Source of the DNA: Hypomesus transpacificus
Taxonomy: Eukaryota > Chordata > Actinopteri > Osmeriformes > Osmeridae
NCBI RefSeq assembly: GCF_021917145.1
Contig: NC_061082.1
Span: 11,816,237-11,880,236 of the forward strand
Direction of reading: 5' to 3'
Length of the DNA: 64,000 nucleotides
A program made the position numbers and the translations under genes. The notes below the pieces were generated by a model, which saw only the letters and a program-made list of their open reading frames with translations, had not been told where the DNA came from and ran no database searches. Shown here piece after piece: positions 12,276 to 23,752 of this stretch (its first letter is position 1; each line of letters begins with the position of its first letter).

Positions 12276-12659
12276 GTCATGCCCAATGAACCAAAATGTT
12301 CGTTGTTGTGCAATATATTAGTGTGCCTGTACTGTTTGAGAAAATATTTTTTATGTTCCTTAGTGCTACAATTTCTTTTAACACACAGTTCATTATTCAT
12401 AGTAAGCTCATACTGTACATAAATAACACTGGATGAATTAATTGTTTTTAAGAAACTAAACAAATGGCTTCAACAAGAAAGCGTTGTGTTTAATCCCAAT
12501 AGGTATTAAAAAGTCAAATGCAATAGCAGCCCACAATTACATCACTATGAAAATATTCATATATAATATCAAAAAATACAATGCATGCAGTATTTGTTGT
12601 GTTTATCTGTATTTATTGAACAACATGGCTGTTGGTAGACATGGACACAAGGCAAGATT

Positions 12660-15196
12660 CTAAACCTCATGAGGCACTCTGATCAGTGAACTCCTCAGGT
12701 TAACTATGCCAGCACAGATGGTTAAGATGTTGTCCAGTTTTGGTGCGATGCTGATGGGAATGGTCTGGGATAAAATCTTAAAGACCTTCAGTCTCTGGAT
12801 TGCTCTTTCTACGTGTATGCGGACATTGGCTACACGCCTGGTGCGCGTCATCTCCTCATTGGTCAACTGATTGCGCTTGTAGGTAAATGCAGGGATGTTC
12901 AAACTGACCCTTCTCTCATCAAGTAAGTCTCGAATGGTGAACCCACGATCCGCCATGACCTCATCACCAGCCCTCAGATAGTCTAGGAACCCACTGTCCA
13001 TGGTAATAAACTTATCGCTGCTTCTGCCAGCATAGGCATCAGATATAAACATAATTAGCCCATTATGGGCCACAGCGACGAGATATTTCACAGTGTTGTG
13101 TGATTTGTACTGGCTGAAAGTGTCACTCCTTGAGTCGTGGTTTGTGGCTCTCTGCATGGTACTTTCGGCACAGTCGATGATGCAGGTGGTTCGAGGGTAT
13201 ATCCTCTTGAACGACAAGGGCATGGTGGCACGAATGGTCTCTCTTGGAAGCCAGGGGATCAGGACTTTGAATTGTTCACCCATCACGTCAATCCAGTGAC
13301 TGATGCTTGCCATGGATTGACACACATTGAAGCGGTGAGCAATATCTCCTAATATTAGGTTTAGTTTTAGCTTCATCAATGTCATCAGGATTTGGTCAAC
13401 AACAGGAAGGGTAATTGATGTCTTCCTGAAAGGCATCAACACCGTCACCAGGGTGAAAAATTGAACAATACGCACTCCAGTATACAGCCGGGACCTAACG
13501 TCATCAATGACCGTGGTGCTAGTCACAGTAGGACCCATTTCTGCCTCGCACTGTGTGGCCTTGTCTACTTTAACAGACTGTGTGGTTGAAAAGTACACTT
13601 GGTCAATATGTGATGGATCCTCCCAATGGGTCTGGGCATCTTTAAATTTGGGTGTAGCAGGCTCGGCCTCACAGTTCAGGCTGACAGGTTTAAGGAGCAT
13701 CTAAAATGGGGAAAAGAAAACATGGATGGAGCAAAATCAGAATCAGAATCAGAAAGGGATTTATTTGCCATGAAAGTTTGCACAGACAAGGAATTTGCTT
13801 TGGCAGGAAGGTGCATACAATAAACATATACAAATCTTAAATGTATATATGTGGTCTAACTATACTAAGGATACACAACTAGCAGTGGAATCAAATAAAA
13901 TATACAATAAAATAAAAATTGCCATCAAATAAAATATAAGTTGCCAATCTACAATATAAAATACAAATATTACAGGAATTGAATGTAGTGCAAAATGCAA
14001 ATAGTTTTTGACATGAAGTCATTAAAGTCAGAGTGAACTCTTGGCCTTGTTGAGGAGGCCAACAGCGGAAGGGAAGAAACTGTTTGTGTGGCGTGAGGTT
14101 TTGGTCCTGATGGACCGCAGCCTTCTGCCGGAGGGGAGTGACTGAAACAGGGAGTGTCCAGAGTGGGAGGAGTCGGCCACAATCTTCTTCGCTCGCCTCA
14201 GGGTCCTCGAGGTGTGCAGGTCCTCGATGGAAGGCAGATTGCAGCCAATCACCCTCTCCGTATTGCGGATGATACGCTGCAGCCTGCTCTTGTCCTTGGC
14301 AGTGGCAGCAGCGTACCCGATGGTGATGGAGGAGGTGAGGATGGACTCAATGATGGCTGTGTAGAAGTGCACCATCATTGTCTTTGGCAGGTAGAATTTC
14401 TTCAGCTGCCGCAGGAAGTACATCCTCTGTTGTGCTTTCTTGGTGAGGGAGCTGATGTTCAGTTCCCACTTGAGGTCCTGGGAGAGGATAGTGCCCAGGA
14501 AGCGGAAGGACTCCACAGTGTTGACTGGGGAGTCACACAGGGTGATGGGGGTGAGTGGAGCTGTGTTCTTCCTGAAGTCCACAACCATTGCCACTGTTTT
14601 GAGAGCATTGAGCTCTAGGTTGTTCTGGCTGCACCAGGTCACCAGGTTGTCCGCTTCCCACCTATAGTCAGACTCGTCTCCACCAGAGATGAGCCCAATG
14701 AGGGTGGCGTTGTCCGCAAACAAATTAATACAAGCATTAATCTCTCACTACAAACATCACAATGGCAAAATTTGTACTACAACATTACACTCACACGCAC
14801 ACACACAACCATCATCACGACAACCTGCCACCTTGCATTGTATTTATGATGTAGACTAAGGATGAATTGACGCCTCTTTGGCAGGGTAGGGCGATTGTAT
14901 CCCAACCACAACGATGGGAAAGGATTATCCTTGGTTGGCTTTTGGTCAACAAAGTGAAACGAACAAACAAAAAGGGTGCGAGGTGGTTTCTTAAGGTTCA
15001 ATGCCTTCAGCCACGTTCTTGATTCTGAGTCGGTATCAGGCTTGCGGAAAAAATTAAACAATGGAGCGCAAGGACATTGCCTTTTCATAGCTGGTTTGTG
15101 GTCGTAGCATTCTCGATCTAACCAGTCGTTCAATCGCTTTCTTGAATTTTTGCAACCAAGTACCGCACAGGTCGTTCCCGAACCACTTTCCTTCAT
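12660..15196 (-). CDS. THAP-DDE transposase of the ISL2EU/PIF-like element, two exons
   Basis: Exon 1 (14825-15196) encodes a THAP zinc-binding domain: CAVLGC at the start, SRTWLKALNLKKPP, CSFHF and an SLWLGY box near the end. Exon 2 (12660-13700, 346 codons) has the helix-turn-helix LILGDIAHRFNVCQSMASIS and a DDE_Tnp_4-type catalytic domain: first Asp in CIIDCAEST, second in GDEVMADRGF, Glu in RIHVERAIQRLK. A donor (TGG CAG, then GTTGTC) and an acceptor (TTTTAG before ATGCTCC) join the two in frame, giving about 470 residues. The intron holds a LINE fragment. Both exons are fully open, unlike the partner YqaJ gene. The start at MKESGSGTTCAVLGC was chosen because the THAP cysteine normally sits close to the N-terminus; an upstream in-frame Met lies at 15292. 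Confidence 0.8.
13731..14723 (-). mobile_element. LINE (Rex1/CR1-L2-like) 3' end, 5'-truncated
   Basis: The 14028-14723 frame encodes the C-terminal part of a reverse transcriptase, beginning at the catalytic box (FADN) and followed by TLIGLISGGDES, WCSQNNLELNALKT, SFRFLGTILSQDLKW and LPSGRRLRSI. The 3' untranslated part, with GAATCAGAATCAG repeats and TTTATTTGCCATGAAAGTTT, matches the solo 3' end at 41938. It is inserted in the transposase intron, in the same orientation as that gene. Confidence 0.85.
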
Positions 15197-15313
15197 GTTA
15201 TACATTAGCAAAACAAACCTTGCCCGCCAGAACGGAAGTGAATTGCATATAGGGGAGCAGTTCAGGAAGTAGAGCGGAAACGGCTCATGCATTTGTTTAT
15301 TGCTTAATTATTG

Positions 15314-15837
15314 TAGGGTGACCAGACGTCCTCTTTTACCCGGCACATGTCCTCTTTTTGAGATCTAAAAAATGCGTCCGGCAGGGATTCCAAAATCGTC
15401 CAGGATTTTGCCTCGTTGGATATTTGTATTTCTCTGGGTCTTTGACAAACAAATTATTACGCCCGGCCTTACGAGTTTCCACTTCGTTCCACCTTCTTGC
15501 GCGAGCTCTGACCGTAGAGAGAACTGTCATTGGTCAACCGCCTTTTCAGTGTAGCCAGATGCACGATAATTATCCTCCAAATACGATGATTGTGAGCCTT
15601 TGGTATGATAACATTTCTAATCTGGCAACAATGTGAGCACCTTGCCGCCTTTGTTGAATATATGAGGAGGACTGAAAAGTGTCTTAATTTTCTAATGTTA
15701 ATATGTGACCATAAACAATTTATTATTTAGAATTTTGTATTTCTTATCATTATTGCTTTAATATATGGATAAGACACAACCACTGAAAGCCACAGAAGCA
15801 CTGGACTAAATGCCCAAACTCAAATCTGGTCACCCTA
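15314..15837. mobile_element. Non-autonomous hAT element with perfect 8-bp TSD
   Basis: The terminal inverted repeat is TAGGGTGACCAG at the left and CTGGTCACCCTA at the right. The direct repeat AATTATTG occurs at 15306-15313 and 15838-15845, and an 8-bp duplication is the hAT signature. The 524-bp interior shows no transposase. It abuts the inferred right end of the ISL2EU-like element. Confidence 0.93.
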
Positions 15838-16472
15838 AATTATTGCCCTCTCTCCTGACTTCGTCTTCAAAATGAGCGATATCGAGAGTTTTACTATCCA
15901 GATGATAATGAAAACATCAACAGCGACGAGGAAATTCTTAACTTTCTAAAAGAGCAGAAAAGTGTTAACACAGACAGAAAAACGACAAGTGCCAGGCAGA
16001 TTGCTAGCTAGGTTTGGTTTCTCAGATTTCAGATTGGTTGCGAGGCAACACCTGAAACATACCGCGAGAAGACTTGAGAGCTGAACAAAAAAAAGTACAG
16101 AAACCTTTGGAAACTCCGCCCCGCGTTTTACAGCGGCAGTTACAAATTGTGAGAGTTGCATAGGGAAGAGGTGTCAATATTACTTGAGGTTTTCTGTATG
16201 TCCATTTTACCCACCGAACTGTCGTTAGGATGGGAATAGGATGGTTCAGCTTCCATACATAAACTTCATGAGGGAGCTGGGTGCTACCTTCCTCAATGCC
16301 TACACCAACTCTCCTATCTGCTTCCCCTCCCATTCAGGTACGATTTCCAATGTACAACACCTATCAGTAGTGGAATAATGGACTTACATGACTAGCATTG
16401 TATCGATCACTTGATAATAATGGCTGCCTGTGTGTCATTGTATTAATATACAACCATCTCAATCACCGTCTG

Positions 16473-17307
16473 CAGAGCTGGCAACTCTCACGGTTTCGCC
16501 GTGTGACACACGCATTTCAACCATTTCTCACGCTCTCACGCCACACCTTGTATATCTCACGCTGAAAAGGCAACGCCAAACAAGTAGCCAAGCTAACGTT
16601 GTAAACATTAATGGACGACGCGCAGGTTAACCGAGTGAAGCAACATTGACGCGCAAACAGCCGTGCATGGCCGCGGGAACTAGGGGTGCTGAGGGTGCTG
16701 CAGCCCCCCCTGACATCACGAGAATTTTAAATGATATGACTTAAAAATTCACCACCGTGCCACAGCTCCGCAGTAGCGGACTGGCAATCGGGAGCACCGG
16801 GAGAAGAATAACTATGGAAAACCAGGGTAAGAAACGTAGGGTGGGGCTGAAAAATTAAGAGTCAAAGAAATCACCTTTACTAGACAAGGTTTTACCAATT
16901 GAAAAACGGCTGTTTATTTTACATGAAATGTAACTATTTTGCGCTCAAATAAAGGCCAAATAATTTTCGGCTCGGGGGCCATGCGCGCTCGCTTTAAGGA
17001 TTTAACTCCCTAACTCACATCACATTGAACACTGACTATGCTTGCATTAGCAGGGCAGCTGTGGTGGCGTATAGGTTCCAGTTCTGGTGGGCCGGTCTGG
17101 ATCAAAGTCCAGGGCCAATTTTTACTCCCAGTTCCTACCTGCCGCCCCGCAACATTAAGCCCCCGCCAGCACCCCCCTGATAAAATATGTTCCCGTGGCT
17201 ATGCAGCCGTGTAAACTCGCCTTTGGGGGGAGTGAAGCTCACAAAAGCTCGCCCGGGGGGGGCTACCAAATCTCACGCCAAGGTTTTTGGAAAAGTTGGC
17301 AGCCCTG
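16473..17307. mobile_element. hAT-like element in pim segment copy 1
   Basis: The ends are CAGAGCTGGCAACT and AGTTGGCAGCCCTG, an imperfect inverted repeat. CGTCTG (or CGTCTGCA, depending on where the end is placed) flanks it on both sides. The paralogous segment near 23630 has the uninterrupted empty site CACCATCTGCATCAC. No coding capacity is seen, and a second hAT is nested at 16666. Confidence 0.88.
16666..17213. mobile_element. hAT element nested inside another hAT
   Basis: The ends CATGGCCGCGGGAAC and GTTCCCGTGGCTATG are inverted repeats (13 of 15 match). A perfect 8-bp duplication, CAGCCGTG, lies at 16658-16665 and 17214-17221. The 548-bp interior has no recognisable transposase. It lies wholly within the element 16473-17307 and so is younger. 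Confidence 0.88.
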
Positions 17308-17440
17308 CGTCTGCATCACGGACATGGGCACTATTGTAGTATGAGCTAAAAAGGACAGAAGATCACTTTAATTTGAAATCAGTATTTGGAGATTTAAATT
17401 CCCAGAAATAAACAGACTAGTTAAGCATATAATGCGTTAT

Positions 17441-18680
17441 TTATTTAGAGTGTAGTAAATATGCTTGGGATGTTTGAAAAAAATAAAAGATGTTCTGTCC
17501 CAGGTGGTCTGTGGTGGTGAGGCAGTGGATGAGCTGCACACCGACCCATGGTGTGTTTCCAGAGGTGAAGGGGAGGGGCTGGACCACTGCAGCCAAGGGT
17601 GGAGCAGAATTCCCTCCAGAGTGGGCAGGTCTTTGCCAAACCGCCTCCTTCTGTAGGTTCATATCTTCTGAAGAGAGAAAAGGAAAGAGAGAATGACAGA
17701 TAGCAAAGAATATGAGAGAAGTGGAGGGGATTGTGGTCAGCTAGATAAAGACAATGTGTGTCTCGGGTGAGTTTGCATGTAATTTCCTGCGTGTGGATGC
17801 GTGTCTTACGGCTTGGAAATCCCTGGGAGATATCTTCGGCTTGATCCTCTGGGAGATGTCCTCCTCTCTCCTGGTGTTACGTACACCATAGGAACATGTC
17901 TGTACTGTATGTATGTAGTGGTGTGTTGGTCTTCCCTTCTGTTTCTCCACACTAGCATCATTCATTCAGGTGTCCATTTTCCATGGACTTGTCAGCTTCA
18001 TTCATGCTGTTCAAAATCATTCACACGTCTGTTCCCGTCCAAGTGTTCATCTGGCTCCATAAGAACCTTGTTCCAACCGTCATTTGACAGCTTTTCTGGA
18101 TCCAGGGTCTGTGCTCTGTGATCTGTAATTGTTTTCTACAGGATTTTGTATTATTCCAGACACAGGTTTGTGAGTATGAACTTGTAAACACACTCACCTT
18201 GACCTGATCCTCGGGGCGATATCCTCCTTCCTCCTGAATTTTTGTAATGTGTTCTTTTGGAGGGCGATGGGGGGAGAAAGGGATAGTGGGGAGGTCGGGA
18301 GGACGACCGGGGGGCAGGGACGAAGGCCAGGGCAGTTCTGGAGGCCGGCCAGGAGGCAGGGTGAAAAGCCGGGGCAGCTCTGGAGGCAGACCTGGAGGCC
18401 GTCTGGATGTGCAGAGGCGCTCAGGGGGTCGGTGGTGGTGACCAAGGCTGGGCTTCTTATGTGCACCAAGCTCTGGGGGTGCTGGAGTCGGCCAGGACTC
18501 TGCCGGGGGCTCAGGAGGAGCAGAGGGCTCGGTGCTGGGCAGCACGGGCACCAGGCCTCTGGGCAGCACAGGCAGAGAGCCTTCGGGCAGCACAGACAGA
18601 GCTCTGGGCAGCAGTGCTGTATCACTGATTTCTGGGAATGTGGACACAGCATGGGCCCTGGGGAGAACAATATTACTCAC
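17441..18680 (-). pseudogene. Pim-kinase-derived segment, copy 1, with proline-rich frame
   Basis: Three pieces of the neighbouring pim-like gene appear in order on the minus strand. 18190-18250 encodes IQEEGGYRPEDQVK before a GT donor, like the end of the gene's third visible exon. Around 17800-17875 an exon-3-like piece (PEDQAEDISQG) runs into the exon-5 donor region GCCGTAAGACACGC. 17500-17655 is the last exon with PTLEGILLHPWLQ, whose frame disagrees with its 5' part. The exons carrying HRDIKPEN and IPPEW are absent. Fused upstream of the first piece is an open proline-rich stretch with repeats of LPPGRPPELP and LPVLPRG (18260-18640). The second copy is at 24149. Confidence 0.8.
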
Positions 18681-18916
18681 TCATGGCCTTTCTCAGAATC
18701 AATGCTTCATCTGAAAACTCAGTTGATGAGGTTCAAAGTTTAGGAGGTTTACCACTGACCTGCCAAGTTCTGTCTCCCTTTCCATGTAGCCCTGCTTCTC
18801 CTCTGGGTCTTTGTCTTGGACCCCTGTCCAAGTAGCACAGTAGCATCCCACTGTCAGTAGTAGGGGATGGACACAAAAGCAGGGAAAAGCAAGACAGGAT
18901 TAAAATAACAAAGTCG

Positions 18917-20997
18917 TTATTTACCAACCTCTAGAAAGGGTGATTGGAACGAGACCCAGGAGTGCAGGGAGCCTGGAGAGGCCAAACCAAGACCAGAACA
19001 CACACCCACGGAGACAGACAGAAAACACGAGGGGCAAGGAAGACCAGGAGAACTTAAACTGGTGCATGGCTGTGACTGTCTGTGTTTGTGTGTCTTACCT
19101 CTTCCATGTGTACCATGTGGGGTCGTTGTTGTGGCAGTGGTGTTATTAGGGGACACCTCGGGGCTCCTGGTATCTACCCTACACCTCTTGGTGTTGCCCT
19201 GGGAAAGGGAGAAGGAGGACGAAAACGAGGCGTCCACAAGGGACAGTGCCGTCGAAGACTCCCCCGAATCCTGTCTCTCTTCCAGCACTCTCTTCCTCTT
19301 TTGCTCCCGTCCTCTGCTAATCTCTGCATCTCTTCTTTCCTTCCTCTTTCTCTTTTTCTGTCTCTCTGCTTTCCTCTCCTCCTCTGTATGCAGCCACGGG
19401 TGGAGAAGGACTTCCTCTAGTGTAGGCCGGTCTTCAGGGCACTTTGCCAAACACAATTTAAGTAGGTTCTTGCATTCTGGAGAGAGAGAGAGAGAGTGTG
19501 TGAGAGAGAGAGAGCAGAGAATATGAGAGAAGTGGAAGAAACTGGTCAGTTAGATACAGACAGAAAGCATGTGTGTGCCTCTGTGTGAGTGTGTATGTTT
19601 ATTTTTCTCGTCTGCATGTGGATGCGTGTCTTACGGCTGGAATACCTATCCATGGTAGGGATAGGATCACAATAAAGGACTTGGTCGGGTGTGCGAAAGG
19701 GGAATATCCCAGACAGCACGTTGTATAACAGTACCCCCAGCTGCCAGACAGCGGATGGAACCGCCCGATAGGAACCATGGAGGTACCATTCAGGAGGGAT
19801 GTACATTTTGGTCCCTGACACAAACACACAAAACAACCTTAGTTAAACCGCACACGGAAGTGTGTGTCCGTATGTGATTGGGTGCAATCGCAACTGAGTC
19901 CATTCTTTATTTCTGCCCCAGTCCTTGTGTTTGTCATCAAGGTAAATCTTTGATGATATATTGCTCTTTAATATGGATGGGGGGGGGGGGGGGTTGAGAG
20001 AAAATACAAGAGTAGGGAACGTACCAAGGAACTCGGTGTAGGGTGCTTCTTGAATAATGCAGCCACAGCCAAAGTCCAGAACCCTAATCCGTGGAACTGC
20101 AGAACCGGTCTCCACCAGAAGGTTCTCTGGCTTAATATCTCGGTGGAGGACACCCCAAGAGTGAAAATTGACCATGGCCTCAACCACCTGCCTCAGAATG
20201 ATCTACAGAAAGAGAAAGAGACAGAGAGAAAGATGGACAGTTGGGAGAAGAGGGGCAAATGGTGATGAATATTGACTTTCACAAATAGCTCTTTGGAGGT
20301 GGATGGCTGTGATGAACTTGTCTGTACACACTCACTTTGGCCAGATCCTCTGGGAGACATCCTCTCTCCTGGATATAGTCAAACAGTTCCACGGCGGGTA
20401 CAGGCCTCTCCAGAACTATAATGAGCTCTTGGTCCAGCTCGTACCAGTTCAGCATCTCCACAGCTGCCTGACCGTCTCCAAACCTGGCGTCACCCCTTAC
20501 CTCCTCACCCCTGGCCTTCTCAGCCATGTCTGCCCCACCTTGTCCTACAATCAGCAGGAGCACCACCTCCAGGGGGAGCTGGCGGAGCTTCCCACGCAGG
20601 GTCTTAAACACAGAGAACACAGACAACCAGTTAGAGTTCATGCTGCAATAGGGATGTTATCCGTTGGAAGACTGTGGTTTTGGATGACACAGACAATTCA
20701 GAATGAGAATCTAAAATGGAATATATGAATTGTAAAACTCACCACAGTTGTATTTATCACCTTATCAATGGGAACATGCTTGACTGCCACCTATCGAAAG
20801 AGATGGGTGGGGCGAAATACAACATGTTGATTTGTAAAAATGATATACTGCTGTGTGTGTGAGTGTGTATATTTTTGCATGTGTGTGTTATGTCATTCGT
20901 ACAGGCAGATTGTCCTCTATACGTAGTCCAGCGTAGACTGAGCCGAAGCCACCTTGGCCAAGACAGCTCAGTTCCACGTACTTCTCCTCAAACGACC
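18917..20997 (-). CDS. Pim-like serine/threonine protein kinase, 5' exon(s) not found
   Basis: Phosphorylates Ser/Thr on protein substrates. Pim kinases are constitutively active cytosolic/nuclear survival kinases with large fish-specific expansions. Exons leftward: 20903-20997 (LGQGGFGSVYAG, the Gly loop), 20743-20790 (VAVKHVPIDK, ATP Lys), 20336-20602 (RQLPLEVVLLL, ELIIVLERPVPAVELFDYIQ), 20025-20202 (HSWGVLHRDIKPENLLVE, VLDFGCG), 19635-19814 (IPPEWYLHGSYRAVPSAVW, LLYNVLSGIFPF) and 18917-19476 (RPTLEEVLLHPWLH, then the stop). All key kinase motifs are intact; 441 codons are visible. The C-terminal tail after the kinase domain is about 155 residues, Lys/Arg- then Ser/Thr-rich, and longer than in classical Pim proteins. 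The first visible exon opens in mid-codon after an AG, so at least one upstream exon with the ATG is missing from my reading. Which Pim paralogue it is cannot be told. Confidence 0.9.
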
Positions 20998-21179
20998 CTA
21001 GAGAGTACACACACACACACACATTCATGAGTAATGAATATTTTTGCCTATCCATCTATCTCTTTTTTTCTGTCTTTATTATTATGTATGTTTAAATCTA
21101 GCTACCTCAGCTATCGTCTTTAACTATGTTGTTACTATATGCATCATTATGTACTTATAGTCATTACATTGAATGTTTT

Positions 21180-22450
21180 GTGTTCTACAATATTGTAAGG
21201 CATTTGAAAAAAATAGTACAGCAGTTTATATCGTCATACTCACTCATGTTTCAAGGTGGGAGTGCATTGATATACACGTTATTGTGATATCATTACTATC
21301 TATTGAGTTCATGAACATTTTACTTTTTAAAAGCAATGTAGCATTGATCTGCAGTGAGATTGTAAAATGCAGACATGTATATTTTTGTAGAATGGTATGC
21401 TGTTGTCATGCAATCATTATGATGTCAAATATGTAGGATTAGCCTTGTGCCTCTTGAAACATGGGAAATTCAATAAAATCCACAAGAAAGTGACATTCAC
21501 ATCAGGTTAGACAATATTGTAAAACATAAAACAATCATATAGGTACCCTACAATTCAGCTCCATAGAATATATTAGTTCAATGGTTGTGCCATGAGAAGT
21601 GGGAATAAACAAGGTGCAATATTTATTTACATAAAACCCTTTTCTCAGACAAATTAGTAGCATTAACATGTACTAAACTCCTTAGCTACTCTTTGATACA
21701 ACCTCCCAACCTTTCTCTTTTTATCAAAGTGTTTTTTACCTTGACACTTTGTGTCAACACTATCGACTCCTAAACCACACAATAGTTAATATTTTTGTAT
21801 GATGGTGGTGACGGTGCGATGACGGACTTGACATTCATAGTGAAGTTATCATTATCGTTTTTGTGGTTTTCAAGTCATTTTAATTATATGATGTATACAA
21901 ATGGTGTTTAGTGTTTTCTAATAATGTACAAACACTAAATGTGACATGGCAGATTGTAAATCAGATGGTGGTGACATGTGATGATGTTGTACAATATTTG
22001 AAGGCATTTGAAAAATGCTACAGCAGTTAATATTGTAATACTCACTCATTTTGAGGTGGGAGAGTGCATTGATTTGCAGGCTATCGTTGAATAATTATTA
22101 TCTAGTAAGTTCATAAGAAAATTGACTAGAAATGTAGGCTACTTCAAAAAGTTTGCAGCAATGATCTGCTGGTTTTAAAATGATGCACATGTACAGCTTT
22201 GTGGAACTGTATGCTGATGTCATTAAAATCTATTATGATGTCATAATTACATATCATCCGTGTGCCTCAAGGCACATGGCAAATCCAATACAGTCCACAA
22301 GGAATGTACATCAAAATCAGGTTAGATAAAATAAAAGGAAATACAAATAATACAGGCCACCTACAATCCAGGCCCATCGGATATACTTGTGGTGTGAGAA
22401 GTGGGACTAAATAGGGTGCAATATTGAAAAAAGAAAAATCACCTGCTCAG
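21180..22450. repeat. Diverged tandem duplication, period about 800 bp
   Basis: 21189-21640 and 21987-22440 are similar along their length. Both contain AAGGCATTTGAAAAA, CTCACTCAT followed by GGTGGGAG, and GAGAAGTGGGA. Neither copy codes for protein. It lies upstream of the pim-like gene, possibly in its 5' intron or promoter region. Confidence 0.75.
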
Positions 22451-23009
22451 ACAAATTGTATTTAACATGTGATGATTGTGTTGACACATTAGGTGTTTCT
22501 TTCACAAAAGACATTCATTGACATGTAGTTTTTTCTGTTGAGGCTAGTGCTATACAGCCTAAATTAGGAGAATAAAATCGAATCTAAACATTTTAAATCA
22601 TTTCCGCAGAATTTGCAAGAGGGGGTTGACATCATGGTTGTGACAGGGAATATTAACATAAGGGTTTAAAATATTAAAAACCATACAACTTTCCAGACCC
22701 TGTCCGACACTGATGCAATCTGCAGAGGTGGGTTGTGGCAAGGAGTTCTACAGTCTGACATCACGGGCACTGCATAAATACTGACAATGTAAGATTCATA
22801 GTATTGCCATGAGTTGGCTCTGAAGAAACTATGGCTCTGAGGTTGGTATGTTATCAAATAAGGGCCAAACATATTTTGCATCTGTAGGAAATATTTGCAT
22901 CTGTAGAAAGGTTTTGCAATCTGAAATATTTTTTGTAATCTGTAAATATCAGATTGAGACTGCAGTAGCGAGAGCGGTGACAAGCACTGCAACAGATAAC
23001 TTGATAGTA

Positions 23010-23578
23010 GGTGCGTTCGACATGACCCGACTTCATGCGGCGCCGCAGCCGGCTGCAGGCGGCTGACTTGAAAATGTGCATTCTGGTTAGACTTTTCGTC
23101 CGACTTGAGACGGCGCCGAGGACACGTCACTGTGACGTCGCCATCAAAGTACCGTGAGTACGATTCGAGAACTGCCGGCTGTGTAGCCGAGCGCATTTTC
23201 TCAAGAGCAACTGCACGGGTTCAAGTGACGACACAGCAATTTCATGATTGGCCAGACTCACACACGACAACTTTGACGCGTGTTTTGGAATATTCTGACA
23301 CCTTAAGTTTCACCAAAGCTCAAAAAAGTTTAATTGAATTAAAAATGTGTTGAAGAAAGGGTTTTAGTCAGCCTTTTCACTAACGGAAAGACTAAGTTAA
23401 ATTATAAATAAAGTAAAGTAAGCAAACAGCGCTTGATCGGCCATGACTGACATCAACGCAGCAAACCACGAGAAGCTGGAATGTCCGACTTCACAGAGCC
23501 GTTTTCAACTCCTCCCCAACTGCAAGCGGCTACTCTCGCCGGTCGTTTCATGCAGCCGCAGTCCATGTCGAACGCACC
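23010..23578. mobile_element. TA-flanked MITE in pim segment copy 2
   Basis: GGTGCGTTCGACATG at the left and CATGTCGAACGCACC at the right are perfect 15-bp inverted repeats, each flanked by TA. Joining the flanks gives TTGATAGTAATGGCTGCC, which matches the uninterrupted TTGATAATAATGGCTGCC of copy 1 near 16415. GC-rich interior without coding capacity. A 2-bp TA duplication suggests a Tc1/mariner-type or related mobiliser. Confidence 0.9.
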
Positions 23579-23752
23579 TAATGGCTGCCTGTGTGTCATC
23601 AAATTAAAATGACCAACATCTCAATCACCATCTGCATCACAGACATGGGCACTATTCTAGTATATGAGCTCAAAAGGACAGAAGATCGCTTGAAATTTGG
23701 AAATTTAAATTCCTAGAAATAAACAGACTACTTAAGCATGATATAATGTATT

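Larger units (their letters stand above)
9948..15300. mobile_element. ISL2EU/PIF-like DNA transposon, about 5.4 kb
   Basis: It contains a SWIM/YqaJ gene reading right and a THAP-DDE transposase gene reading left, the gene set I associate with ISL2EU elements. The left end, AGACAAGTTTATGCGCC after AT, resembles the left end of a fragment at 27673. The right end is not clean. ATATGCAATTCA at 9994-10005 recurs inverted at 15239-15250, which puts the right end near 15300 if spacing is symmetrical. A SINE (10613-10807) and a 5'-truncated LINE (13731-14723) lie inside it, and a hAT element abuts it on the right. The family name rests on remembered domain content, not on a search. Confidence 0.75.

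Noticed and set aside
12660-13700. Transposase considered as a domesticated HARBI1/ALP1-like host gene
   Set aside because: It sits with a YqaJ gene and a THAP exon inside a transposon-like block, so an element origin is simpler.
15866-16012. Short frame EFYYPDDNENINSDEEILNF and following residues
   Set aside because: It vaguely recalls the N-terminus of a tyrosine-recombinase-type element protein, but it is too short and ends in a stop; not assignable.
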